Source of the DNA: Stichopus chloronotus
Lineage: Eukaryota; Echinodermata; Holothuroidea; Aspidochirotida; Stichopodidae
DNA: 64,000 nt
Direction: 5' to 3'
Assembly (NCBI GenBank): GCA_021234535.1
Contig: CM037843.1
Span: 32,737,200 to 32,801,199, forward strand
The first letter of the stretch is position 1. Each line of letters begins with the position of its first letter. Positions 49,801 through 62,457 of this stretch are shown in pieces. The position numbers and the translations under genes are program-made. The notes below the pieces were generated by a model. It saw nothing but the letters and a program-made list of their open reading frames with translations. It was not told where the DNA came from and searched no databases.

Positions 49801-52501
49801 GCAAGGCAGAAGGTTTGAAAATAAATTACAACTAAGATAACATCTTTTACAAGGTATGCTATGGCCAAGAAAAGGAACCTACTGAGGGGGGGGGGGCATG
49901 GAAGAATGTACCCTTCAGAGGGTCACTATGTCTGTATCAGAAGCTGTGTTTGGACTGTGAATACATTATGTTAGTCGATAACATCAGTGAAAACAAAAGG
50001 ATATTTTAAAGGAAGAAAAATAAACCAATATTACAGTATGGAAATTAAGTAGATAAGCAAGCAATTACACGATCTGAACGGATGGCATTTATTATGAAAG
50101 AATACTTCACATTGTGAATGAATACAATGAATATTAGCCAAACAAAGACATTTGCTGAGATACAATTTGCATAAAATACAGGAATACTAATAGACAATTT
50201 AAATGGAGACAATCCAGTCCTTCTTTACTTTCCTTTCTCAGTTAAAAAAAAAACAAAAAACAAAAAAAACAACAGCAATAAGCTTGGAGGAAAAAACCTT
50301 ACAGCACCTTTCAATAGTTAGCAAAATCTTTTCAAATGAGCAGTGATTTCATTTAAGGTCAATCATATTGTATGAAATATACTTGTGTACTTATGAAGCA
50401 GTGAGAAGAAATACCTTTCTGATCTGTTCAAATAGTGACACCATCAACTGAACATCATCACATATTTTTGTGACAATCTGTGACACTGTCAATCAACAAC
50501 AGTGTGGTATCATACTTGTCCAATACGATCCTATATCCTCCTTTCAGTATGGTATTTATTTATCTGTACTGTTAGATCCAAGTAAGCACAAGAATGCTTT
50601 GATATGATTACTTAAAAGTATGTACTCTACAAATATAAGTATTGAAAAAATTGGAATTGTCCATGACACATTTTCATCTCAAAGTACGATCATCGCATCC
50701 TGGCGGTCTGAGGTACAAAGCATACGATTATGCACGGGTATGGAATGATGTGGTTACCATGGCAACCAGAATACATGTAATGACAAAACACTGAATACAA
50801 ACAGGCAACTATTTTTCTTCTCTTGTGTCAACTAGTTTCTTGGTACATTGAAAAAAAAAAAACTACCGTCCAATCGCACTGCAAGGAAATTAATGTCTGA
50901 TGTATGGATCAGAATGTATATATGCAATGCACCGACAAAATCATACTAGCAGTTGAAATATTCAACCGACAATTGATAAAAGAATACAAACCTGGATAAG
51001 TACAGACTGTTAGCTCATATACTCCTCATTGTTATGATTCTACTGTAAAAAAAAAGAAAAAAGCAGACGTATCACATGACAATTTATGTGACATCCGTAG
51101 CTAATGGCACGTACATTACCAATTGTGAAGTACTAGATAGCAGCACAAACAGATATATTTAAGAAATATCAAAGGGGACGCTCAACAATCTTATATGACA
51201 CAGACTGCTGATGATTGGCCTAAAATATTGCAATTTAGAAAACATCGGGTCAGATGAGGCCTGAGTATGGATATACTAGTGTACTGTACATAGAATATGG
51301 GAGATGAAGTAAACTCCAGCCAAGTTGGATGAGTAACGCTTCAGATTACATTACCAACTATTTCATTGTGACTGTCTTTTGACTCTTCATCGACAAATCA
51401 GAGGTAATGAAATAGCCTTGATGGTTACACAAACAAAATGGCCGTCAGAAACAGTACTCGCTGGACGTAGAATGGCGGCATGACACCGAGCTTCAAAAAC
51501 CGATGCATGACGATCACATCAGTAGCTACAAAAAAAAAAAAAAATGACTAAGATGACCCAAATGAGGCCACTTTACGAGCATATGAACACGATTCAACGA
51601 TAAAGCCTAATGTAACTTGGCTAGATGAATTCACTGAAAGACATGATATTACGTTGTTTGTGGTCTCTCTAGAGTTTTGGGCAAAATGAAAAAAAAAAAA
51701 AAATTATTACTGTGCATAGATAAGTCATGTCTTAATATGGCTATTTACAAGCACATGATGTTATGTAACAGATCTATCAAGCAACATACACATATTATGA
51801 TACATGATTTTTTTATCTTTTTACATGATTTTTGTGTATTTGTTTGTTTAACTGGAATTGATGCATTGGTCATTATATGTAGGATTAATGAACAATTCGA
51901 TATAGAGTTACAAAGTTTTCTAATTTACATGAACATCCCCTTCATTTCATCAGCAAAAAAAAAAGTTATTATCACGAGTTTGAAATCAACATGAGAGCAC
52001 TTTCTAGATATCATCAGTACTTTTAATACATGAACAAAGTATACAGTCTATTTAAACGTTGCATTAAATATAACCATTCCATTATAGATACACCTAAAAA
52101 ATAAAGAAAGCTAAGAAAAGCATTACAAAATTTTTTTCCATACTTTTTCAATAACCCCATAACATGCCTGGAGCACATACCCTGCATAAGTCAAAAATAA
52201 ATTCTGCTTTGTATCTTACTTTGATTTTCATACTGCATTATGTGTAGATATGCTTTCGTAGTACAGGTTAACATGCATTTGTTGCTGCACCTGGCTTACA
52301 TACCACTGCATCTCGTGTTAATGCTTCACTGTGACATGTACAAATACAAAACAATGTACAGGTTTATCAATATTTTGTGGAAAAATAATAATCATGAAGA
52401 AACAAAAAAAACGTAATTAATCTATGGTACATTAACTGAGGTCCAAACGTTTACTCCAAAATATGTGATAACATGTTAGAAGTGGTAACAACCAGCAGAG
52501 T

Positions 52502-52810
52502 AGGATCGAACAATGCCTTCATTACGGCAAATGTATAAATCTGATCCCTCAACAAGGGAATCAGCCTGTGCATTCATTGCAGTAGATTCACATATCTGAT
52601 CCAACAAGAAGAGATGAAACATATGCTGTCACTGCAGACATTCATTTATCTGACCCAATGTGAGGATCAGGCAATAGATTACTTGCAGTCAAGACATCAT
52701 CTTTTCCTACAGAAAGGTATCAAGTAATGTCTTCAGTGCCGTAAACTATCGTATCTGATCCAAAAAGAGGATCAATCAAAAGATGTTCTTGAACAATGAC
52801 ACTCATTGCA
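52502..52810. repeat. Minisatellite (about 55-63 bp unit)
   Basis: Five diverged units share atctgatcca.caagaggatc and a following cattgcag phrase. It is downstream of the BEGAIN-like stop. Confidence 0.65.
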
Positions 52811-53583
52811 ATAATTGTCAAGCTGAGAAACACTTCACCAGATACAGGACCATCAATCTCACAGGAATTCCAAAGCAGGACCTTCTTAGGGAAAGCAATC
52901 ACAGTGATAAAAACCGTCTCAAATTATGCAAGAGAAGTTAAACCAATCAGATGTTTTCAAACTATGTGGATTATGACATGATCTTCAAGTTTACACCTAT
53001 TTACTTCATTTGCTCTAATTCAGGACTCCCCTTGATTTACCTGCTGAATTCCAAGTAACACTTGGTTATTTGGCTTCGCAGTTTTATACATGTTCTGAGC
53101 TGAACTGTGACCTAACTGTATGAATAGTTTGACACATGTTCAATCCAGGATACAAGATAAGTGGCCTGAAAGAAATAATTAACAAGAAGTTATGGATTAC
53201 TACAAATGAGCGACTAATATAAGTTGTTCCTTTCTGGCAAAACACTTCATAATACAAGTCCATTTAGTTGTAAAGGGATTTATTTTAATTCAGAATGCTG
53301 CTTGTGATTTATTTCTCATTTTTCTGATTTACGAGATTGTTTTGTATCGTTTCACCCCTAAACAGATTCACCATCGCTGGAATTGTTTGAAATTTACTTT
53401 CTCCCCGCACACGCAACCATAATCCTACTTGGTATCAACCTCTATGCTCACCAGAAGTCTTGATTTCATTTTTTCGTAACCTGAATATCATATCCTAACT
53501 TGCTGTAAGCCATGAGATTAATTCTCATAGCCGAAAGCTTTAATCATTTTTATCTTCAAGCATCTCTGGCTGCCTCTTGTTTC

Positions 53584-53594
53584 TTTATTTTATT
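53584..53594 (-). terminator. Candidate polyadenylation signals of the BEGAIN-like gene
   Basis: Two overlapping AATAAA copies on the minus strand (plus strand tttattttatt), about 270 nt past the stop codon. Confidence 0.4.
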
Positions 53595-53864
53595 TTTCCA
53601 AGCGTAAGTATCCAGCTTTAGGAATGGATGATCCTGTATCAAGGATGGAATGCCAACCAGCCTTTGGTGGAAGAAAAATGCTGCCCAACAGCGCTGCAAT
53701 CTAACCGCTGTTGCTCAAAGCCAGCATCAACATAATCACTCTTTTTGACAATCTCTGCAACTGCAACACCATGACAGCAGCAACTTCCTGCATCAAAATG
53801 TTTGATGGAAAGTGGTCGTTTGCATTTACAATTTTCTTGCTTTGATCTTTTTCTACCTTTCTTG

Positions 53865-53879
53865 TCATACACTGGTTTG
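53865..53879 (-). other. BEGAIN: C-terminal PDZ-binding motif (QTSV-stop)
   Basis: The last four codons give Gln-Thr-Ser-Val before TGA. Thr at -2 and Val at 0 fit the class I PDZ ligand rule. Confidence 0.6.
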
Positions 53880-55169
53880 CATGTAGTGCTGCCCTTGACT
53901 CTTCACCTGAGTGGCTTTGGGTATCGGCTCTTCTATCTTAGACTTGGAGGCCTTAGGTTTGGGACTGGATTTTGGAGGAGGCTCTACAGTTTTTGTGACT
54001 GGACTGACTTTAGCCTCTGGTTTCCCTGGCTTGATTTGATTACTGTCCATGGGGTTCTTGGGTTTATTTACCATAGGTCTATTTGGCTGGTTTCGTTGGT
54101 TGGCCTGGTTTCCGTTGACTCGAGGGGGTGCCTTGCGTGCAGACTGTGGTCCAACTTTATTTGGCGGTGGCTTGCGAGAAACCTTTGCTGGAGGCTTACT
54201 CTCTGCTGGTGGGTCCATAATTTTTTCACTCTCCTCAGGTGCATCTTTCACAGTCTCTGGTTCCTCTAAGTCTGGGTTACTTTCCTCTTTCCCATTTATC
54301 ACTGCCTCAGCTTCTGGCTGAGAACTGCTGTCTTCCTCCTTGCTAACCTCATTGGTTTCCTGATTATGTGGTGGGTCAGAACTTATCGGGGATACCTCCT
54401 CGAACACACCAGAATCCCCTGGGGTGGCACTCCCCTGGGAGGATGCAGCATTGCTGGTGTTGTCTTCCTCCGACTTCTTCTCATCGACACCTCCGTAGAG
54501 TAGCTCTGCCAGGGCCTGGCCTGGTGTCTGAACTGTCTCAGCAGGAGGTTCTGCTGGTGGAATGATGGGAGTGTCCAGGAAGTCTAGGAGTAGGCTCTCC
54601 TTAGCTTCAGGTTTTTGTACTGTAGTTGCATCTGACAGGTCTAAGAGGTTCACCAGGGGTGGTTTCTCTGGTCCTTTTGGTGGTTCTGGTTTCTTTTCTT
54701 CAACTGGGTCAACTTGCACCAGTTCTTCTTCCTCTAACGTAACATCTCTCATGTTAACCCCGCATTTCACACAAAGCATATCATACTTTTTGTCACTCAA
54801 GTACGGGTACAGAGTCTGAACGCCCTTATCGTGCATCACCACCACCGTATTGCTACCTGGTTTTCGTCGCCTGGAGGTGATTTGGAGGAGTTTCTCCATC
54901 TCCTTCTTCTCTGCATCGTCCCTCCTCTGTATCGCCCTGGCGACCACATTTGCCGGCACCGTGTCATATATCCGCGAGGATAGGATGCCGTACTGGGAGT
55001 TGCCTTGGTCTCCTGAATTCAGAAGCGGCTGACTGGGATTTGTGATTCTAGGGGATGTTGTCGATGTTGGGTTTGCATTGGAAGTGTTATTGTTATTACC
55101 CTGAGAATTGTTCCATCCTGCCGTCTCTGCCATAATTTGGTGCACGTAATACTGCAGCTCATTAGGAAG
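53865..55169 (-). CDS. BEGAIN: BEGAIN-like last exon
   Basis: The acceptor is tttgtcctcag; 434 codons then TGA. Residues are numbered within this exon: LPNELQ at 1-6, Asn/Ser/Thr-rich to about 45, SRIYDTVPANVVARAIQRR near 50-70, a basic RRRK, CVKC near 112, acidic/Pro-rich to about 340, and a Pro/Lys/Asn-rich basic tail to the QTSV end. The Met of MAETAG at 14 is internal, not the start. Plus-strand ORFs at 53802-55032 are antisense shadows of this exon. Confidence 0.93.
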   Translation of the reverse strand, partial: LPNELQYYVHQIMAETAGWNNSQGNNNNTSNANPTSTTSPRITNPSQPLLNSGDQGNSQYGILSSRIYDTVPANVVARAIQRRDDAEKKEMEKLLQITSRRRKPGSNTVVVMHDKGVQTLYPYLSDKKYDMLCVKCGVNMRDVTLEEEELVQVDPVEEKKPEPPKGPEKPPLVNLLDLSDATTVQKPEAKESLLLDFLDTPIIPPAEPPAETVQTPGQALAELLYGGVDEKKSEEDNTSNAASSQGSATPGDSGVFEEVSPISSDPPHNQETNEVSKEEDSSSQPEAEAVINGKEESNPDLEEPETVKDAPEESEKIMDPPAESKPPAKVSRKPPPNKVGPQSARKAPPRVNGNQANQRNQPNRPMVNKPKNPMDSNQIKPGKPEAKVSPVTKTVEPPPKSSPKPKASKSKIEEPIPKATQVKSQGQHYMQTSV

Positions 55170-58100
55170 CTGAGGACAAACAAAAGGCAAAAAACAAATG
55201 AAGAAACAATGAGAAGGATACAAAGAGTTTCTTCATTATTGTCTAGACAGAATGAGTTCATCAGAAAAAACACCAGAACCACTGTGACCACTGCTTAACT
55301 GGCCTGCTGTAGACATGTCACATGTGTGACACTAACAAAAAATATTGCACAAAGTATCTGGAACGAGTGAATTAATTTTAAAAAAAAATTTGTAAAAGAG
55401 CTCAAAATGAAATATAAATATAACAAAGATGAAAGAACCCTCGCGGGGGTTTGTAGTAAAAAGTTTTCTTTGTGAGCAAAATTCAGGAGTCTCTTAAAGC
55501 TGAACCTCTCAAAGCAAGAGTTAAATGAGACTGATTCAGACAATAGAGGGTGAAGTGCTAGAACTTCATTTGGCAGTGCCTTGCACAGAGTTAGACAATG
55601 CATTATTGTAAGCAAGGGGTAACGTAAGTGTATGCATATGAGGTGGATTGGCAGTTCTTCAATGTATACAATATCATTGTTACAACACCAGCAATTGAAT
55701 GTAATACACAGTACTAGATAACTGCTAGTAATCATACATCTCCCTCATGGCCATAAAGGGTACATTCCAATCCCGGTCTGTGAACCAATAATTTGTCTTC
55801 ATCCCAGTAATATTCCTTCTTCACATTTTTTTTATGCAGTCGATTTCACAACACATAAGAATATCTGACTGTGTGTACTATGGTTTGATTCAATACAGGC
55901 GGTATTTCCACTCAGCGTAATTCCTACAGCAAACTGAAGATGGCAAGACCTTTGCTTTTCAGTCACTTCACAAGTACTTAACCCCAGCAGCAATCTAAAT
56001 TGTGATTGGTCAGTGCAAATTATTGCAAATAATGAACTCCCACTACCTACAGAAGATGAGTGTCGAGCCCTCACAAACATTACAAAGGATCACTTATCAC
56101 CTCAAATCAAAATTTACTAAGTTAAAAAAAAGAAAAGCAACCAAATCTTGACTAAACTAATATGTGAAACATAATCCTGTTCACCTTTTCAAGCTCTAGT
56201 CAAGAAGTAACGTAAATAACGTAAATGGCCACTTGAATTTGTTAAGACATTTTCCAACTCGTATGCATGGTAATGAGATGAAGCAAAACCACCCTGTATT
56301 ATTTCCTGAATGTCAACGTATCATCACCATCATCATCTTCACCGACCAGGATCTTTGACAACTCAAGGCTATGTAGATAAGATTTTGGTTTGCTACTTAC
56401 AGCACACAGCAGTTCTGTTTATCTTTTCCTTTTTTTATCTTTGCGGTATGCAGAAGGCTTGCAAAACCTTCACTATACTACAAGACAGAAACACAAGTGC
56501 GGAGTTGAATATTGTAAAACTGCAGCTGACTTGCACAGAAGATCACCTACATGTTAAAACCTGATGTTAGATTGTACCCCGGAAGAGTACTGCTACTCAA
56601 CAGATGTTGACTGGTGTGTAGGCTGATCGAGAAGTGAGAAAATATTTCAAGTTAAGGGGTACAAAATAGCTCTTTACAATGCAGCCTTTTGTAAATTATA
56701 AGCAGTCTGCTTCATGAACGATCTTTTGAATAACACACCCATCTGAGAAAATTAAAGTCAACTGCGATGCAAAATTTACTTTTGGTTGAATGATAGCAAT
56801 GCACAGGCCTGAAGCCAATATTAAAATAGTTAATTTTTCAAAGAGCCTACACCAGAGAGTGCAGAGTTTGCACTATAGAGTGAGGTGCCTACCACATCAC
56901 AGATAAGCGACAAATACTCATCAAGTACCTTCTTGCATTCTCTCACTATTATTTTCATGCTTACAAACAAGCTGTAGAGGCTTGTCCAAAATATAACAAC
57001 CCATTGCCATTGAGATATTCCCCCTACTGGCTTCATAGAAAATGTCAATTCTTGAGCACTGGATGTAATCATTAGAATCCAAGGTTTTTGTTGTCCAATG
57101 TCTTAATCTTCTCCCTTTTTTTTCCTCCTAACTTTCTTTGTAGCTATTCCTTTAACAACCTCTCGGCATCCAAGTGCATACATGATCTTCTCTTTGGGGA
57201 TTATGTCAATACAGCAAATTGCATTTTAGTTTGATTCTTTCAGTTTCTTCAGAGGTAAAAGGGAATGGATATTTTTAACTTCACACAAAGACCTCTGTAA
57301 AGCCATTCACCCAAATGCTGTAAGCAATTACAGAAACGAAAGGAAAGTAACTTGTCTGCTGCTGCTTAATGGCATTAATGGTGCATCCCATCTAAGAAGT
57401 GCAGTTTGACCTGATGCATACATACTGTATAGACTGAAAATTCATTTTAGGATATAATTTGACGACTTCAAAAATTTACTCTACTCTGAAATTTTAAGTA
57501 AACTTTTAATACTAGATGTTTACATTAAAATCATCTTCATATAAAAACAACCTGTCAGTTTATATCTATTTATATTGAGAAATTCTTCTATTCAACGTCT
57601 GATCACCTTTCAAACAGACAAGGCAGATATTGTTACAATACACCAGATAGCCAATCTTAACACTGTCTCATGTCTGAGACTTGAGTGATTATATATCCTT
57701 ATTAAAGGTTTACTCAAACAACTTTTTGCCTGTAGCCGGTCATTTGTTTACTTTTCAGGAATCGTGAAAACATGCGCCAACACATCTAAAGAGCCGACTG
57801 ATCACTTGAAATGATACCAGGCCCGTATCCAAGGGGCGATTCAGGGGGTTCAGACCCCCACAAGATCTGGCGTTCTGCTCAGCCTATGATAGTAGGCCTA
57901 TGTTGTTGGTCATAACTATCTGGTTAGATGTTCCACTTCAAACCCCAACCCCCCCATCCACTGAAAAAGCTGCATACTAGCCTGGATCCACTGTAACCCA
58001 AAACATCCACAAAGTCCTGGTTCACCATGAACTTGCCAGCATGCAATTAATGACATAAAGTCAGAAAGTAGTTGATACATTAACGCTCTTCAAACTGTTC

Positions 58101-61100
58101 GTGACTATTACAAGCGGGAGAACATCTGAATGAGGTTTAACACCTCTGATCCTTAAGTTGATGTAACGGATAGGTTCTACGTTATCACTGACCTACATGT
58201 AGTCCAGGAGCCGCAACCTCTGAGGTTCAATGCATATATAGCTTGGTTCACTTCCCATCTCATTCATCAACAAATTTGCGTAATGACCAGCCAATACTGT
58301 GTCCACTTCCACAGTGTATTTACCCTTCCTGAGATTGAAATGACTGTCACCTGAACAAATAGCCTACATACATCTATAATGATGTGCCAAGCATTAACCT
58401 CAGAAGTAGTTTTAAAGAGATCAGATCTTTATTGAACTGGAGTGCTGCTTGCTCTTGACGACGACTGCCTCTTAAAGCATCTAGGGGGTTTTAAAGAGAT
58501 ATATACCAGAGTACGGAAAGGTACCATAAGAATGATCACATGCGACTCTTACATCAGTCTCTATTTGAAGCAGAGGGAGGGAAGAGCAAGAGGGTGGGAG
58601 AGGGTGTAACGCTGGGCAACCTGTGAAAGAGGGCAGACATGCTTTATCTTGAAATGGGAAGGGTACAGCAAAAAAGACTCGAGGTTGATTATTGTTGTTT
58701 GTGGAGATTCTTCAAAATGTGATGTATCTTTTGTGAATCATTTTCATAATCTCACTGACATAAGGCTACTACTGAAAGAACTGTTCACAACTGCCACGAT
58801 TCTCCATTATACCTGGTAAAATAAAAAAAACTTAACCAACTTCAAAAATTTGTACGACTGTATCTTTGGAGACATACACGGATGGGACCCATACCAAATG
58901 ATGAACCTGCATCCTCTATGTGACAGAAATACATGATATAATATCGTATGAAATCAACTAAGGAGCCGACAGTTACTGTTTAAACTATGATGAATAATGT
59001 CTACGTAGTGTCAATAGGCCTCTTTGAAACGAAATCTATTTGTAAATAAAATGAAGGAAATCAATTCAATCTGCAAACATTCAATTTTAGCATTTTCACA
59101 GGAGAGTAAATGCTAATGAAAATTCCATCCGCTTTGATTATAAGTATTAACTCATTCTCCTCCCTTCAAAACTCGCATTAAGTCAAGCCAGAATGAACTT
59201 TGTTCTTCTTTGAGTCAAAACAAATCTCGTTCACCTGTCCACATATATCTCTCCCAGAGAAATCTAGATTAAGTTGGGTTCATGTTTGAGTTAGCTTGAG
59301 AATTCTAAAGAAAAGTCTCGTCCACAATCAAGAGTTTGCCTTAAAAGTTTTGGCTTAAAGCTACATGTCATTTTATACAGGTTAGTGTTTAACCCCCAAT
59401 GGGGAGATACTGATTAAAATGCACATCAAGATCCAGGGATCTACACCTGACAACCAAGGTTGCCAACTGGATGATATAACCGGAGGGCAACACGCACGCT
59501 GCCTCTGACGACATCAGATGCGAGTCAAGCAAATGAGATCTATTTCTACCATATGTATGCTGAGGATAAAATTCCATGAAGAATTTTGCAGGCTAAATGT
59601 ATGCCTCTCACTTCCTTGGAGAGTCAGTGTGGGTTAAAGTTGCACTGTTTTACAATCAATTCAAATAGGTACCAAATGTTCACTTTGCAACTAATCAACT
59701 TGTGGGTATGTTGCAATGGTCTCAACATTTCTAGATGTGCATTTCTGGAGACTTGCAAACTCTAAACTTAAAAAAAAGCTGGTTGACACAAAATGAAATT
59801 TGACCTCCACTGTAACCAAACAGGTACTCGGAACCTTCAGTGGGAGGGACTAGATGATACCCCATGTAACAGAGAATTCTCTCCAAGTCACAGAAATTGT
59901 TAAACTTCACTCAACAATTCTTCTGAAATGGTACATACACAAATCTAGTACATTATACTGACCAAATATATAGTGCCCTCAATAGGTGTAATACTGTACT
60001 GCTACAACCACTCACACTGTGACAGTCTCTTGATGTAATCCTTAAGTTTGGCAAGTCAGGTCTGAGTTCAATCCTCTCTGCAAAATCTGGCTATGGCTTG
60101 CTTTTTGCACATATTTAAGTATTATACTTATTTATTATATACATATTTAAGTATATTTACTTGCAATATTGATGATACTGTTTCTTGTTTGTTAAAAGAT
60201 AAAATTTCTACAAATATTAAAATCCTGACATGTTCTCAATGTAGTTTATGGATAAATACACATATGATCTCTCTTTGTGTTCAAGCTCCGTCTTGAGATA
60301 AGGGGGTTTGATATCTTCATATCTGGCCTCTAATAACCCTAAGTGACCTTTGATCCTGACCTTTGACCCCCAACTGTGAACAAAACAAAGCACTGGTCCT
60401 GATTTAAATGAAATTTCCTGCCAACTAGGAGATCTACTGCGGTTACCATATTACAGATGTTGTCTTTATACTTCAAGAATCAACCACAGTAGGGCCTTTA
60501 AAATGTCTTTGATCTCCTCCAAACTTGTGTACAAAGCTAATACATTATGAAAGTTCTTGATATTTACTTTCTGCAGTTATGTAGGGTAAATATTTTAAGG
60601 AATCGATAAAGCAAATAAATATTCTGAATTTCAGAGTTTGATTTCATTGACTCAAACAAAATCTGACCTCCATCAGTAAAATGAGGTTCTCTTGTGCCAA
60701 TTATGGATAAGTCACATGCCAAAATGAATGCCAAAATGAGAATTTAGGGTAAATGAGAAGGTACAATGAGAAGCTAAGGATAAAAAATGTACACAGAGAA
60801 GCACCCAGACACATGTTGGCTCACACATAAACCTGCCAACTTTACTGTATCTTCGCTCAAAACACCCCTGTAGACTCAATGATAGCCAAAAGGGCCTTCA
60901 CACCTATACATACTGGATGATACCAAGAAGGGCCTCTACACCTCTGTGGCTAGACAGTAGCAAGAAACTAGGGCCCTCTTCCCATCTCAAAAGACTGAAT
61001 GAAGACAAGGAAGGTCTTCACATCTTTATAGTCATCAAGAGTATACTATTTCAAACATTTTCCATTACTTGCTGCTCGGTGGTTCATTCTGGTAAATAAG

Positions 61101-61215
61101 ATGCTTGCTTTCTGCTGTCTATACTCACCGTGCTGACTCTATGCTGTTGATATGCCCCTGAAGGAGTACACTGAAGAAGTTGAACAGCCAACTCACAATC
61201 CTTTTTGTACCTTTG
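53865..61215 (-). CDS. BEGAIN: BEGAIN/TJAP1 family scaffold protein (3' part; 5' exons outside window)
   Basis: Two exons, 61129-61215 and 53865-55169, join in phase 0 to encode the C-terminal 463 residues. The first has RYKKDCELAVQLLQC, the conserved block that follows the long coiled coil in BEGAIN and TJAP1 (human TJAP1, from memory, RYRLDCNLAVQLLKC). The second opens LPNELQYYVHQIM, matching the LPxELQ-type segment, then DTVPANVVARAIQRR, matching VPxxVIAxVLEKP. The rest is acidic, proline-rich and low in complexity, with one CVKC pair and a basic PK/KP tail. Known members bind membrane guanylate kinases or sit at junctions and the trans-Golgi. The protein ends QTSV, a class I PDZ ligand. 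The coiled-coil exons should lie beyond 64000. It is probably the single invertebrate co-orthologue of BEGAIN and TJAP1; the linked WDR25 favours the BEGAIN name. Confidence 0.87.
55170..61128. other. Intron of the BEGAIN-like gene
   Basis: A 6-kb intron with no added exon needed to join the conserved blocks. It contains a ggcccgtatccaagggg...cagacccccac fragment near 57830, a common style of old invertebrate repeat, and one TGACCTTTGACCC motif at 60357. Confidence 0.55.
60861..61041. repeat. About 38-bp minisatellite next to a BEGAIN-like exon
   Basis: Four to five diverged units with the pattern acacctnt..gactngatgatagc followed by caagaagggccttc, ending about 90 bp from the exon at 61129. 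Confidence 0.65.
61129..61215 (-). CDS. BEGAIN: BEGAIN-like penultimate exon
   Basis: The acceptor is tcctctgcag and the donor ACG|gtgagt. 29 codons in phase 0 encode RYKKDCELAVQLLQC and end HRVST, which joins LPNELQ in the next exon. The vertebrate equivalents read HKVSELPSDFQ and HKFADLPCELQ. Confidence 0.9.
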
Positions 61216-62400
61216 CTGCAGAGGAAATGACAAGGAGAGTGATTAGGGGGTTAAAAAAAAAACGTGACTATTAGTCACACCGAAAACCTTAGAGGGGAAA
61301 ACAGAAAACCAAAGCATGAATGTCTGTGAAATGTCACCTGATACAAATAACACATAAAATACAGCAAAGGAAGCAACTTAGATGTGGAATAGCAATTAGA
61401 GAGTAATGTGTTGGTACTACAGAACACTGTCGACTAGTCTCCATAGTGCAATCAAGCATATATGTTGGTTTCAGGCTTCCAAATGGACCCAGGAGAAAAA
61501 GTAGGGTAACAGTACGATAACTATCGATAAGCTGGGAGGAAATTAGAACTGTAGGCAGATTTCAAGCAGGACAAAAGAATGTCTTATTCAGCTTTGCAGG
61601 ACTAGTTTTCATAAATACCTACCACCAGTGCTGAATATGTGTTACGACACTTTTTGATTCTTTCAAAATCGCAAACTTGATCACCAACCCCATTTTACTC
61701 CCCCCCCCATCTCAGGTCACGAATGACAGTAGTGCACTAGTTGAACAAAAAAGTAGGATGAAGAAGCACAATGTAGGAAAAAGAGACACATGAGGGAGGT
61801 TCAAAAAGTAGGGGTCACCAGAAAGCCAGTGGTTTAACCAAATGTGCAATCAAGAATGTGCTGGCTCGCAGCAAATCAACAGCAGAATAGGTGAAGAACT
61901 TCTTTCCATACAATTTTAACATGCAATAAAAGTTTGGCACTAAACCCTATCCTCAACTGCAAACCTTACTGACTTACTGCTGTCAACAATTATTTTGACA
62001 TTAAATATGGCATGTCAGTGTACTGGAGGATGACACATTAAAACAATCAAAAATGAAAATTCTACCTGAAGTATTGATGAAACAATTAAACAAATACTCC
62101 TTCCAGATAAGGAAATTAAGGATCTATTCATGCAACCAATTAGACTAAAAATATACACAAAATGGCAAATAATGGTTTAAGCTCTGCATTAATGCACTGC
62201 ATCCTATGTCCCACATAAACAGGTGTAAATTTACTTCATGGATCTTGGTGCCATCAAAATTCAGCGATTAAATCTGAGTCGGAGCAATTACATCCAAAAA
62301 CAAATTCGGTTAATCTCTAGATGCAGAACTGAGTCATGGCTTGGGCATGAAAATGATGTTTTGGTGGTGGTAATTAACCAGTAGCGATATTCCAAAAAAG
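61216..62400. other. Intron, no exon seen
   Basis: Searched for the coiled-coil exon of the BEGAIN/TJAP1 family on the minus strand; none was found. Confidence 0.45.
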
Positions 62401-62403
62401 AAA

Positions 62404-62457
62404 GTATCGATATATCGGCAACAAAATATACATAATATCGATATTATCGATAATTTC
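62404..62457. repeat. TATCGATA-rich cluster
   Basis: gtatcgatatatcgg, then aatatcgatattatcgataa, three overlapping palindromic cores. Related sequence lies at 61518-61533 and at the window end (63985-64000). Confidence 0.5.

Larger units (their letters stand above)
45124..53583. other. Gap between convergent genes, including 3'UTRs
   Basis: Holds the WDR25 3'UTR on the left and the BEGAIN-like 3' flank on the right. Plus-strand AATAAA signals occur at 46873-46878 and 46998-47003. No further gene is supported; all ORFs are short and lack splice or domain support. Confidence 0.5.

Noticed and set aside
53802..55032. Several plus-strand ORFs of 60-155 codons
   Set aside because: They are antisense shadows of the long BEGAIN-like exon.
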